From Clarkia xantiana subsp. parviflora (taxonomy: Eukaryota > Streptophyta > Magnoliopsida > Myrtales > Onagraceae), in NCBI GenBank assembly GCA_036873135.1, contig JAPTYO010000002.1:20858452-20922451 (forward strand): a stretch of 64,000 bases of DNA, in the 5' to 3' direction. The notes under the pieces were generated by a model. The model was not told where the DNA came from, searched no databases, and was given only the letters and a program-made list of their open reading frames with translations. Positions 32,074 through 43,812 of this stretch are shown one piece after another. The translations under genes and the position numbers were made by a program. How positions within the stretch are numbered: position 1 is the first letter of the stretch; each line of letters begins with the position of its first letter.

Positions 32074-33962
32074 AATTACTAAGTATTTGACTCATGCTTA
32101 CATAATATTTTATTAATATTTTAAGTAAAGACATTTTCCGACCAAAAAAAGTTAAGATATTCAAAAGACGCGTGTAACTGATAAATTATTTTATTAAACG
32201 AAAATATAAGAATAGCAAATTTTAATCATACTGTCTTAAACTTACTCATTTATTTGCAATTTTTATTTCTTTATTCATATATTGTTGTTGTCACTTTTTA
32301 TATACTTTAAATCAAATGTGTATTAATATTTATTTTTATAAATCAACTCAACATTTCATTAGTTTGCAACTTAGAGCATCCACAGTGGTATTACAGGTGA
32401 GTCCTACCTGTTTTTTTTATGTAAAGTGAAAAAAGCGTGCTGTAGTGGTTTTACATAGAAAATTTTTAAAAATGGGACCCTCATATTTTTTTTAATGTTT
32501 TTACATAAACCATTCCTTAAATGTAAGAAAAACACTATGTTTACGTAAAATTAATTGCTCTATTTTCTTCCAAAACCAGCGATTCTGAACAGCCTCCCAC
32601 AAGTTTTTATTTATTTTTAAATCAGCGGACAACCTCCTCATTTTTTTGGTTTGACAGTGATTTCAGACGAATATATATATATATATATATATTTAACGAC
32701 CGGGAGTTCTTTAGTAGCTTTTTATTTCCCGGTCGCTCGAACATTTTAAATTTAAGTTGAAATTTATTTTTTAAATTTATTTATAAAATTATGCTATATG
32801 TTTTTAATTTATTTTTTTAGCAAAAAAAAAAATTCTTTTTCATTAATCCCATTTCATGTATCATCCTCGGGGTCGGGTCGATCACAGTCTTGTATCATCA
32901 TTGGAATCTTGTTTATCGTGACATGCATCATTCTTTACGACATCATTGTAACAATTTGACCATAAATTATGCGTACGCGCATAGCGTGGGCTGGGTCTAG
33001 TATATATAACGAATATATATGTATATAAACGAATCTATATAATATAACGGATATATATAAAACAAATATGCAATAATTGAAACTTTAATTATAATTATAT
33101 TTTTTTAAATTGGTTGTTAAAATTTGATAATAAAATATGTTTAAGAAAAACTATTGTAGACCTACTATTATGTAAGCATTACGTAAGTTTAGTGTATTCC
33201 TTAGACCACACATAAAAAGCTTATGTGACACTTTTAAGGAAAGCAAAATATGTAATATCATTGCGGATGCTCTTAAGTTCTAAATCTCATCAATTTTCCA
33301 TGGAACGACCACATATATATTTTCATAATCTTTTATTAATATTATAATTAAATACATTTTAAAAAATGTTTAGATATTTAAAGATGCATGTAGCCGATAA
33401 ATTATTTTATCAAACAAAAATGTAAGAATGACTAATACTAATCACATTGTCTGAAATTAACACATTTAATTTTTTTATTATTTATTTCTTCATATATTGT
33501 TGTTATCACTTTTGTATGTACTTACTTTAAACCAAATATGTATCAAAATTTACTTTTACAAACCAACTCAACATCTCTATTAGTTTGCAACTTAAGTTCT
33601 AAATCTCCCCAATTTTCAGTGAACGGTCACATAGATATTTTCATAATCTTTTATAAATATTTAACGTAAAAACATTTCGAAACAAAAAATATATATAAGA
33701 TATTTAAAAGATGCATGTAATTGAGAAGTTATTTTATTAAACAAAAATGTAAGAATGACAAATTCTAATCAGACTGTTAGAAACTAACACAATTATTTGA
33801 AAATTGTATTTATTTATTTCTTCATATATTTTTTTTATCAATTCTTTATATACTTTAAACCAAACGCGTATCAAACTTTTATTTTACAAAAACAACTCAA
33901 CATCTCTATTAGTTTGCAACTTAAGTTCTAAATCTCTTCAAATTTTCATGGAACAGTCACAT
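32074..33962. repeat. Tandem array, unit about 300 bp, three copies
   Basis: Each unit carries, in order, GATATTTAAAAGATGCATGTA-like sequence, TTATTTTATTAAAC, TTCATATATTGTTGTT, AACTCAACATCTCTATTAG and TTTGCAACTTAAGTTCTAAATC. Copy 1 (from about 32074) is cut by the Harbinger MITE at 32374-33272; copy 2 is about 33346-33645 and copy 3 about 33650-33962. Noncoding. Confidence 0.8.
32374..33272. mobile_element. PIF/Harbinger-type MITE, TIR GAGCATCCACAGTGG
   Basis: Ends GAGCATCCACAGTGG and its inverted counterpart CATTGCGGATGCTC, with TTA TSDs at 32371-32373 and 33273-33275. Removing it restores TTTGCAACTTAAGTTC, the sequence of the intact tandem copies, which proves the insertion point. No transposase. 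Confidence 0.88.
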
Positions 33963-34640
33963 TCTTGACTTCTTCATTAAATTTTATATATGCTGATAAT
34001 TCTACACATAACCATGTTTTAACTTCATTTCATAAAACTTGGCCAAAAAAAACTTCATTCATAAACGCATTATCAACAAATCATCATGAAGCATGACCTT
34101 GTTCAACAATATACATGAACACCATGGACATTAAGTTCGAATATATGGTCAATTTTGCATGATATTAATTTAAAATAACTTTCCTTGCGGCCAAAAGACA
34201 AAAAAAGAATTGGCAATCAGAGGATTTTATAGAATGATGATTTTTATTTTCCTAAAGCTAATTCACAATTTTTTTTTCATTTGCTATTTTGTTTTATGTG
34301 TTATTATATATATGGAAATATAAAGATGTTTCCTATATAATATAAGAAGAAGTGGTTAAATAGAATAGATGGACTTGACCAGTCATGTTGAAATGTGGTT
34401 GTAAAATAAAACGTAACGGTTTAATAAAATGTACCGGTTCGTGAGAATGCATGTGGTGTTTTGGAAGAGGTCTAGAGTTTATAGATATCTACATGGCAAT
34501 CCCAAGTTAACAAATGTAACTTAAAAAATTAAAGAAAATATAAACATTTCATTTGTACAACAAAACAACTAAAAATGTTATGTGTAAAAAAATATAGAGA
34601 TTATATCGAAATTTTATTATATATATAGATAGATATATAT
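33963..34640. other. AT-rich intergenic DNA, nothing recognised
   Basis: No repeat family, exon or RNA gene seen. Confidence 0.55.
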
Positions 34641-34649
34641 TATTAATTA

Positions 34650-34830
34650 CTTTTTTGGCATTGGTATTACAATATCTTTCGCAATTTCGGACATGAGACG
34701 TTGCTTTCGCAAATTCTGACCGGAAATGTTAATGTTAAAAAACTCTTTAAGGTGGCGTGTGGGATTCGAACATCTTTCTCCCCTGAGAAGACAACACGCT
34801 TTATCAGTTGGTTCAACCAACTTAAATAGC
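34650..34830 (-). mobile_element. tRNA-derived SINE-like copy
   Basis: The minus strand begins with AGTTGGTTGAACCAACTGAT, and about 50 bases later TGTTCGAATCCCAC fits the Pol III B box (GGTTCGANTCC). A non-tRNA body (TTAACATTAACATTTCCGG) follows. Related sequence is found at 35215-35365, about 4760-4830 and 7030-7190. Assignment rests on the B box and multiple copies. Confidence 0.5.
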
Positions 34831-34924
34831 AATAATAATTATTAATTGTTCGGTATTTACTTTTCCCTGACTTTTTTTAAGTCTACGCTCACATTAAAGT
34901 GGATAAAAAAAAAAAAAAAAAACA

Positions 34925-36070
34925 AACAAAGGTCATAGTTGTCCGAGTCTAGAATAAATTTGGGTTTGGTCGTAAGAAGTAAAATGATGGTAATGAATAT
35001 TTTTCTATTTCTAGAACTCTCGTAGGATGGCGGAACGAACCGGGGAACAATTCATTTATTCCGATAAATTATGAGCTAACCCTACAACTGAAGTAGATAT
35101 TGAAAGAGTTAATATTCGCCCGCTTGAACTTGAGATATCTGATTAAGAGTATGAAACGTGAAACCAATACAATGATTCACTATATTACATAATTATAAAA
35201 TAATTATCGTTTATTTTTTGTCAAAATTTGTTTGGTATTACAAGATTGCTTCCGCAGTTTCGAATCGGGAATATTGCTTTCGCAATTTTGGACCGAAAAT
35301 GTTAAGCATAAAGTACTTTCTAAAGTGGCGTACCAAATTCGAACGTAGTTCTGATGCAGCATGATGGGGATAGATGAGATAAAAACTTGTTGATTCTAGG
35401 GGAATACCGAGAATTTGATGATAGAGGGCGCAAGAACTCGTTGATTCGGAAAATTCTTAGGTAAGCTTGGTGTTTACACCAAACCAATATTATAATGACA
35501 AGTGTCTTTGCTCTCACCATTCTAGGGTTCATTCTTGTCATTATAATATTGGCTTGGTGTAAACACCAAGTCTACACAAGAATTGCCCCGTTGATTCAAA
35601 GAATGCCGAGAATTTGACGCATGGTAGATGAAGACCTCAGTTTTTTTTTCATTAATCAATAATCTGAATGTAAATGACGGCTAACAGATTTTAAATAGAG
35701 AAATCTAAAACCCTAACCCTAATACAAAATATGAAATTAACAATAAAGTACCAAACAAAACCGACAATTTATAAAAAAGACTGAAAGAAACATAAAACTG
35801 CAAATTTGACCCTCTAAACGAAGGAATTTGGCCTAGAAATGTCAATCCCCATACGTCTTGCTCAGATCGCCGTTTCCACTCGAAAAACTATATTCATACG
35901 GCAAAACCTGACACTTCAACCACATCAAGTTCGCTCTTGAAAGACAACACGGTTATCAATTAGTCTTACCAACTTTGGAGGGCAAAAATAATTATTAATT
36001 GCTCGGTATTTACTTTTCGCTTGCTTTTTTTTTTTTAAGTCTTTGCTCGCATTTAACTAAAGTGGAACAA
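34925..36070. repeat. Duplicated block with second SINE-like copy, split by an insertion
   Basis: 34925-35190 duplicates 31900-32070. 35215-35352 is a second SINE-like copy (minus); its tRNA-like part resumes at about 35935 (GAAAGACAACACGGTTATCA) followed by AATAATTATTAATTGCTCGG, which repeats the flank of the first SINE at 34820-34860. The 580 bp in between is an insertion of unknown type containing the MITE at 35452-35584. Confidence 0.55.
35452..35584. mobile_element. Hairpin MITE, TIR AATTCTTAGGTAAGCTTGG
   Basis: 133 bp that folds almost end to end: AATTCTT...AAGAATT ends, TTGGTGTTTACACCAA near each end, and CCAATATTATAATGACAAG pairing with CTTGTCATTATAATATTGG. Related copies are at 9941-10114 and 37660-37834. 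Confidence 0.8.
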
Positions 36071-36541
36071 AACCAAACAAGCACTATGCTTTTCAAAAGT
36101 GGTATTGGGGTCCCCAATCTAATAATCGATTAAAGCGCGGTACTACTCTCAAAAGTTTGTCTATACTACTATAATACCCCTATTAGAAGGTATTCCGAAT
36201 TTTATTTAAGAACGCTTCTTTCTAAATTTTTAATTGCAATTACTTAGAATCCAAAAAACTAGATTATGCTAAAACTAGATTATGCTAATAGTCTGTTGTT
36301 TGCTTACTGTAAAGATTATGTTCAAACTGGGAGTGCAAAGATTAAAAATCCTCTTAAGTAGGAACTTGAACTCAATTTACCACTGAAATGTAACTCACTT
36401 TAATAATCGGTTTATCCAGCTTTTTTAACGGCTTAACCAACCTAGTATAAAAGTTTTTTTCCTACCAAGAAATAAGTAGTTGAACAAGAGTTTTTCTCAC
36501 ATAAATAGAACACAAATCCAAGTATATGGGTGAATCTTATA
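36071..36541. other. AT-rich intergenic DNA, nothing recognised
   Basis: No supported feature. Confidence 0.5.
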
Positions 36542-36549
36542 GCCTCAAT

Positions 36550-36886
36550 CAGTGTTATCAGACCGGACCGGCGGTCCGACCGCGGTCGGACCGGAACCGG
36601 ACCCTCCACGGTCCGGTTTGCTCATTTCCGGAGGATGTAAGCGAACCCGGTTCTGAAGTCCGGTTTTCACCGAACCGGCTGGTTTTGGGCGAACCGGGCG
36701 GTTCGCCGGTTCGGACTTTCCTTTCATTAAAAAAAAAACAAAAAAACCAGATCGAACCGGCGGTCTGAATTAGATATTATATTATATGGACCAGCAACCG
36801 AACCGAGTCGGACCGACGGTCTGACTGGTGAACCGGGAACCGGCACCCTTGCCGGTTCGACGTCCGGTCCGGTTCTGATAACACTG
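36550..36886. mobile_element. Nonautonomous hAT element, TIR CAGTGTTATCAG
   Basis: Exact 8-bp TSD GCCTCAAT at 36542-36549 and 36887-36894. Ends CAGTGTTATCAG and CTGATAACACTG are perfectly inverted; the interior is CCGGACCGG-type subterminal repeats. Frames on both strands across it are compositional artefacts. Confidence 0.93.
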
Positions 36887-36894
36887 GCCTCAAT

Positions 36895-37659
36895 AATGTC
36901 CTGGAAACTTGTATTTCTGTTTGGTTTTTTATATAATACGACTTATAATTATTCCAACTTTACATTTAAGTTATACTGCTTGTTTTATATTTAAGAAGTA
37001 GAAAAAAAAATTATAAAAATATTTAGAATAATTAATTGTATGTAGAAAATTAAAAACTAAAAAACAAAATTGTAATGAAAAAAATGTACTTTTCTTAAAG
37101 AAAAAACATTATATTTAGGGTTTTATTTTTACTAAAATAATTTTCGTTTTTAAAAATATATATCATATTCTTTTTATAAATTTATTTCAAAATCTATTTT
37201 AAAATAGGTTTATTTATATTTTGTTATATTTTAGAATAAAAAATAATAAATCTTAAAGCGTAGCTTGATAAACTTTAGTATTTATAATTTATAAAATATA
37301 ATTAATAATTTACAAATAGAGTTTCTATAATGTGTGTTGGTGTCTGGTTTGAAACCAAACCAGCTCACTCCAAAAATGAGGCAAAACAAATCATAGGTGG
37401 ACAAAGTGAAAACCCTTCAAACATTCAATATTTTTTTTTTTAAAGAAAAAGAATGGGCTTGTAGTGACGATCTTAGACTTATATCGCTACGTAATGTTCG
37501 GACTCTCGTGTTTATTAGCGAGCATATCTTACTTATGAAAAACTAGCGTATGCATTGAGCTCACCCCGTTAACGGAAGATCACCAAGATTTTAGTATAGT
37601 AGAGAGGCCGGTTAGACACCAATCCTCAATTAATCAAGTAACTGGGGATTAATGGGGGC
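36895..37659. other. AT-rich intergenic DNA
   Basis: No gene. TTTTTAAAATATA-type low complexity to about 37340; 37440-37650 is of ordinary composition but has no exon or repeat that I recognise. Confidence 0.5.
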
Positions 37660-37834
37660 ATTTTTTGTGTAGGTTTGATGTTTCACCAAGCCAATAAAAA
37701 CATGACAAGTGTTACACTATTTTGGTGATTTTTTCTAAAACCCTAACACGAATCCTAGAATGATGAGGGTGTAAAGATGTTTGTCATATTTTTTTTATTG
37801 GTTTAGTGTAAAAATCAAGCCTATATAAAAAATT
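37660..37834. mobile_element. Hairpin MITE, diverged copy of the 35452 family
   Basis: ATTTTTTGTGTAGGTTTGATG at the left pairs with AATCAAGCCTATATAAAAAATT at the right; ACATGACAAGTGT and TTTGTCATATT lie in the arms as in 35452-35584. Confidence 0.6.
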
Positions 37835-37873
37835 TCCTATTAATGGAAGGATATGAAATTTTAGCATTTAATA

Positions 37874-38115
37874 TAGGGCTGGCGATTCAGGCTCGGCACG
37901 ATGGGCCGACACGAACACGACGCGGAAATTACGGGTTTGAGTTTGATATTAGTGGCACGACACGATATAACACGATGTTTTAAACTAAAATAGTTAGATA
38001 TTAATTTTTTTTATTCAATTTACTATAAAATTTTTGTGCCAATTTTTTATATTATACCGGGTTGGACCGTGTTTGGACTAACCTCCAGAACACGACACAA
38101 ACTTAGTATGACACG
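37874..38115. mobile_element. Left-end fragment of a hAT-type element (TAGGGCTGGCGATTC)
   Basis: A TAGGGCTGG terminus followed by GGCACGA and ACACGACACGA repeats resembles known plant hAT ends. The inverted right terminus is missing. Confidence 0.5.
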
Positions 38116-38836
38116 ACTTTCCTTTCCCCACTACTCACTTTAACTGAATTAATGAAATGCTTCCACCATTGGTTGCATATTGCAAATAATTAAATAGTCA
38201 CCATTCTATAGTATATGTAAAGAAAAATGTAAGTCTCTTAAAAAAACCTAATTACTCTAGATTAAATTAGATAAATATAAACAGCCCAACAAAATTAGAT
38301 AGATATGTAGTGTAATTGTCAATTCTGATTTTTGAAATCAATTATAAAGTTTCTGACTCTAATTGTTTCGCATGAAACAATTAACGATTTTAAACTTTAA
38401 AATGATAAAAAAAATAAATTACGTTATTAAGTAATAATATGTAATTTTAGTATATATATATATTTATATTTTTTTTTTACTTTTATTAAATATACTATTA
38501 TCTAATTTTAAATTGCATAGTATATAGACATATGTTTTTAACAAGATACTCTAATTTATAAATTATTTCTATCATGTAAAAGTTGCTCTAATATTTTTCC
38601 AATAATGTAATCAATCAATGTACTCTAACTGGGACGAGTGAGTAATATGAATAGATACGGAGTAGAAACTTTGTAGCATTACTGTCCTCAACATAAATCA
38701 ATTGGTGGTATTCAAACTTCAGTTAAGTGATCTCCAACTAACAACGTAAATAACTCCTTAACTTTGTCTTTTTCACTTAATTGTTTAACAATATGCTTTC
38801 AGCCACGACGAAAAACTTCATAAACGATTTGACTAT
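38116..38836. other. AT-rich intergenic DNA, nothing recognised
   Basis: No supported feature. Confidence 0.5.
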
Positions 38837-38844
38837 TATTTATT

Positions 38845-39520
38845 GGGTTAAATGTTTCGTTTTAACCGAAATCTACTTTTGTACGGGATTTTTTTTTTTT
38901 TTGTACACTTTTGTTACCAACATTTTGCATTTTGTACATTTTTCATATCACGGTTAAAATTCCGTCTGATTTAGCCGTTAAGTGTCATGTGCCATGCACG
39001 TGGGTAACCCTCTTTTGATTTTGTTCAATTTAGTCCCTTTAATAATTTCCTAACTTTTAATTTGTTCAGTTTAGTCATAAAATTTGAAAATTGAACCCAA
39101 TTGGGGCTAAGTCCCAATTGACCTAACCGGACCTAGCCTAAGGCTAGGTCCGACCCTGGGTCGTGATCACCGGACCTAGGCGACCCCGACCCAGGGTCGG
39201 ACCTAGCCCTAGGCTAGGTCCGGCTAGGCCAATTGAGACCTAGCCCAATTGGGTTCAATTTCTTGTTTGATATTTAAATTTTAGGACTAAATTGAACAAA
39301 TTAAAAATTAGGAAAGTATTATAGGGACTAAATTGAACAAAATCAAAAGTTTAGTGCTACTTGCATGCATGACACTTAACGGTCAAATCGGACGGAATTA
39401 TAACGGTGGTATGAAAAATGTACTAAATGCAAAAACTTGGTACCAAAAGTGTACAAAAAAAGATCAAGTACTTAAAGTGGATTTCGGTTAAAGAAGTGGT
39501 ATGAAACGAACTCTTAACCC
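38845..39520. mobile_element. Foldback Mutator-like element (676 bp)
   Basis: Flanked by TATTTATT (38837-38844 and 39521-39528), 8 of the expected 9 TSD bases. Ends GGGTTAAATGTTTCGTTT and its inverted, slightly diverged copy. Arms carry TTTTGTAC, CACGTG-type and TTCAATTTAGTCCC blocks; the centre is palindromic CCTAGCC/GGCTAGG sequence. Noncoding. Confidence 0.8.
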
Positions 39521-39706
39521 TATTTATTTTGATTTAACACTTTACTTTTTAGTTAATTAGAAGTTTCAGATTCAATTTTTTTTTTTAAGGTTTTGAATAT
39601 TGAAAATAAATATTTATAATTAAAAATATGTATGGTTAATACTCTACTTTTTTATGTACTAACATAGTATAGAATATAGATATTGCTCTTCATGAGGACT
39701 CACTAA

Positions 39707-40376
39707 GAGCATCCACAATATAAGTACATTTTGGAAAGAAAAAAACTACTCCATGTGGTTAAGTGATTTGTCTCGTTGCATTGGAAATGACTAAAAAAAA
39801 TTTGTTCAACCCTACTAAGGAATGGTTCACTCTCTCATATCCCATAATGAATTGTTCAATTTTTTTTTTTTTTAATTTTATCTTTCATACTTTTTTTCTA
39901 CTTTTTATTTTATGTTAATCTTTTCTATTAAATATTTTTGCAATTTTTTATGTATGAATGTTTCTTTAAGCGTTAAAGTATTAATGAGATGTAGTTTATT
40001 AGATTTGGTTGAATAAGATATACATAAAAAAATTATTTAACTTTAAAATATTACATGCAATTCTTTCTCATTTTGTTAGTTTTAATAATTTTTTGGCCAT
40101 GTTTTAGAATTTAATTTAAAATAATAATATTTAGAATATTGAAATAATAAATTTTAAGATTAAATTATTTAATGAAATAAATTAAAAATATTTTAATTAA
40201 TTTGATTTGATAATATAAAAAAATGTAGGGCTAAAGTTGGGGTAGAAAATGGTAGAAACCATTGAAGTATTAATAGATAACTTTAAAACACTTTTATTTT
40301 TTATGATATGTTAATTATATAGCACTAATGTATCACAAAATTGTATAGAAGTTGGGGTTATGGATTGTGAATGCTC
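39707..40376. mobile_element. PIF/Harbinger-type MITE, TIR GAGCATCCACAATA
   Basis: Ends GAGCATCCACAATA and GATTGTGAATGCTC, TSD TAA at 39704-39706 and 40377-40379. Same terminal family as 32374-33272 but a different interior. Confidence 0.82.
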
Positions 40377-41155
40377 TAACTAAGACACATCTTGGAATTG
40401 AAAAAGACATGAAAACTTCATGATCATTTAGAAAGATCCTAACAGCATGTTTGGTTCACCCATGGAATAGGGAATATGCAATTACCATTCCCTATTATGT
40501 TGTTTGATTACTTTATTATTGTAAAATTATGATTCCTAATTACTAATTTTGAAGGAATAGTTAATCCTACCCTTACCCCTAGGTTTAAGTATTCCATTTT
40601 TTCTAAAATAAAATATAGCAATAAAAAAACCAATATTAACCCTAACCTAATTTAATTATAGGGTTAACAGGTATTTTGGTCCATGATGTTTAACGACTTT
40701 TGAGTTTTGGTCTATGATGTTTTTTTTTTGCTTAGTTTTGGTCTCATATGTTTGCATATTTTTCTAGTTTTGGTCTTTCTATTACATTCCGTCCATATTT
40801 TCCGTTAAGTTACATGTGCAAGTCACGTGATCCAACCTAAACTTTTAATTTTGTTCAATTTTTAGTCCCTCTAATACTTCCCTATCTCTTTTTTTTGTTC
40901 AATTTAGTCCCAACTTTTTAAAATTGACCTCAAATTGGACAACTAGGTCCAATTGACCTAGCCCTGGGCTAGCCCAGGGTTGTGTCCGACCACGGTCGGG
41001 GTCGCCGGACCCAAGCGACCCCAACATCGATCGACCCAGCCCTGAGCTAGCCCAGGACTGGTCTAATTGGACCTAGTCCAATTGGGGGCAAGTTGACACC
41101 AAAACTAGAAAAATATGCAAACATATGAGACCAAAACTAGGTAAAAAAAAAACAT

Positions 41156-41912
41156 TGATGGATATACGCATGATTCGGGCTCGGTCTTAATTATTCGGAC
41201 CTCATACACGCGCAAGACCCTTTACGACTCCCCAATTTCGAGCTAACCGGGGGAATCCGGGCAAGTCGCGAACTTGCCCGACATCCCCGGGGGGCTTACC
41301 CGGAATTCCGGGTGAGCTCGACACCCGGGGGGTGTCGCGTACACCCCCCATTTCGTCCCGAACGTATAGGAGACTCGATTTTTAACTAACTCCTATATGT
41401 CCGAGACCTATGTTTCAAAGGCGCGCGCGTCCCGCTCGTGACAGCCGCCTGAGACGCGCGTCAGAGTCCTTTTTCCCAAAGCTCTCCCCTGCATCCCGGT
41501 TCACATTTCCACATCGAACCGGGTCAAAACCGGTTTACGGTCCAAGGTTGCCTATAAATAGCCACCTTGGGGGTAAACATTTTCAAGTCAATTCAAAAGT
41601 CACTTTGGGTGAGAATGGGAAAAGCTCTGACTTCTCTCTAAAAAACCCTCTCTTTCTCTCTCTAGAAGCCGACTAATGTTGATCGTCGGAGCGAGCGCAC
41701 CAAGCACCCCCCCTCTCCACGGGGACTGCTTGGTAATGCTCCTTTCGCAGGGGCAAACAGACGATCTTCCAGAGAGCCCAAAGGACTTACCGCCGTTCAG
41801 AAGACGAAGCTAAGGCCCGCACGTGACTTTAGAGAACGGACTTGGCTCGCACCCAACCCGAAAACTTCGACGAGTTATTCAGCGGGCAACCCGCAATAAC
41901 CTGGTCGAAACA
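41156..41912 (+). repeat. 5' LTR of element B
   Basis: TGATGGATATACGC...GGTCGAAACA, TATA box at 41553-41561. The C-tract hairpin lies about 140 bases past the TATA box. Confidence 0.92.
41553..41561 (+). promoter_or_regulatory. TATA box of element B 5' LTR (copy at 47933-47941)
   Basis: TATAAATAG in both LTRs, conserved with 138-146, 29138-29146 and 59813-59821. Confidence 0.65.
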
Positions 41913-41914
41913 CT

Positions 41915-41931
41915 TGGCGCCGTCTGTGGGA
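41915..41931 (+). other. Primer binding site of element B
   Basis: TGGCGCCGTCTGTGGGA two bases after the 5' LTR; same motif as gypsy C. The first nine bases fit a tRNA-Asp 3' end. Confidence 0.75.
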
Positions 41932-42098
41932 AACGCAACAGAAAGCCTGCGTTACTCAAACGAACAAGCAAGATGGAAAACACATACACCATACACGGAG
42001 GCTTCAGTGCAGGGGACGAAACCTCTTACGCAAGGGAGAGGTACGCCGCCGGGAAAAGCACCCGGCGCCGTCCGTGGATCACCCACAAGACCAAAAGC

Positions 42099-42713
42099 AT
42101 GGCAAGCAACGAGCAGCCACCACCGACTAAGACAGAGAAAAGAGGACCAGGACGTCCAAGGAAAACTCCGGCCCCGGAGTCAAGCATGAGACCTCCTCCG
42201 TAGAAAGCTCAGAGAGACCCCCCGCAGAGACAAAGCGAGGCCTCAGTCGCCTCGTCTATGCCAACAAAAAGCGTACACTCTCGGAGTAACGCGCAAGGGG
42301 TCACACAGAAAACCGACGCTCCTCCAGGCTTCGCCCATCAAACCTTCAACACGCAGGAGCAATCATACGAAATGCCAAATGCTGGGGCATACAATCAGGC
42401 ACCAGGGGCACAGGCTGCGCCTGCAGTCACCCCAGAAATAATGGCGACACTCGAACAGCTGCTTCATCTGAGAGAGGCCCTGCACAACCAAGGATACGGG
42501 GCGCCTCCGCCCCCTCCCGCGCAACAAGCAAATATGCCCCCGACACCAAGGCAGGCGCCTCCAATGAATGCACCTCAGCAGAGAGGCCCTACAATCTCAA
42601 AAACCCCAACCTTTCACGAGAATGCTCAGCAAAGCAGGCAATTCCCCCCAACAAGGGACAAGACAGGAGCTCTCGCACTCCCAAACACCCCACCAAGCAG
42701 GGCCATTCAATGA
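42099..42713 (+). pseudogene. Gag-like Pro/Gln-rich frame with AT-hook motif (element B)
   Basis: A single reading frame from ATG 42099 to the stop at 42711-42713, broken by one in-frame TAG at 42201-42203. The first part has KRGPGRPRK, which fits an AT-hook (GRP core in basic residues). The second is rich in Pro, Gln and Ala (GAPPPPPAQQ). No zinc knuckle or gag core domain is visible; it is in the gag position directly after the primer site. A protein made from it would lack the usual capsid region. Confidence 0.55.
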
Positions 42714-42980
42714 AGGAGCCTGGAGGCAGCCGTCTCAGACATTCCAGGGATATCAAGTTCACTCCTTGCGTAGGAAAAATCACTATGTAATGGCAAGCTA
42801 CCCCGGTCCAAAACCAGGAACAAGCCACATGCATCATCAACAAAGGCCCTAACTCTACACACAGAAAGGGCAAAAAACAAGAAAAGCCATCAAAAGGATA
42901 TCAAAGCAAGACTAAACAAAGCTCATGCCTGTATTCAAAACAGAGGGAGCGTGACGCATGCAAGGAGACAGAACAATTTC

Positions 42981-43500
42981 ATCAAGGATGTGAACGTACT
43001 AATCTATTCACATCCTTGCAAAAAGTCGGGGGACAAGCGGATCATTAGGAATCCTCCCTCGCAAACAAATGCAAGTGTCGGACGTACTAATCTATCCACA
43101 CTTCGCCGCAGTACAAGGATGTGGACGTACTAATCTATTCACATCCTTGCAAAAAGTCGGGGGACAAGCGGATCATTAGGAATCCTCCCTCGCAAACAAA
43201 TGCAAGTGTCGGACGTACTAATCTATCCACACTTCGCCGCAGTACAAGGATGTGGACGTACTGATCTATTCACGTCTTTGCAAAAGTCGGGGGACAAGCG
43301 GTTCCGTAGGAATCCTCCCTCGCAAACAAATGCAAGTGTCGGACGTACTAATCTATCCACGCTTCGCAAACAAACAACTATATCAAGTATGTGAACGTAC
43401 TAATCTATTTACATCCTTGTAAAGGAAGACAAGCAGTTCAACATGGATCATCCTCCTTACAAAGCCACAGGTGCCGGTAATACTAATTCATCCGCACCCC
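42981..43500. repeat. Four-copy tandem array of paired hairpins, unit about 130 bp
   Basis: Each unit has hairpin A (arms CAAGGATGTG and CACATCCTTG) and hairpin B (arms AAGTGTCGG and CCACACTT), both closing the same loop core ACGTACTAATCTAT. A hairpins start near 42983, 43115, 43246 and 43384; B hairpins near 43073, 43204, 43336 and 43467. Base changes between units mostly keep pairing. The spacer carries GGGGGACAAGCGG and GGAATCCTCC. Confidence 0.85.
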
Positions 43501-43812
43501 ACCACCAACAGAGATGCAATTTCCTAAGGAAAACCATCGGATTAAGGAAATCGACCTGTCAACAGAGCTACACTCTTCCAAAAGAGAACAAGTTATAGAG
43601 ACAGCAATAAAGGAAGATGCAAAATAATACTAAGTATTATATCTTTCTAACATCTCATGTCAGGCATATATATATATAATATGGCAAGTCTGAAGAGTAA
43701 AGGCATCCAGCCAGCATAAAAAGTCAAGCCCGGGACACACCCCGCCATAATCGCACCCATGCAAGGGGAGCAACCATATATACACAAGAGAGTCATATAA
43801 AACAAAGAAAGA

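Noticed and set aside
36526..36768. 80-codon plus frame and overlapping minus frame
   Set aside because: Both lie in CCGGACCGG-type repeats of a hAT element.
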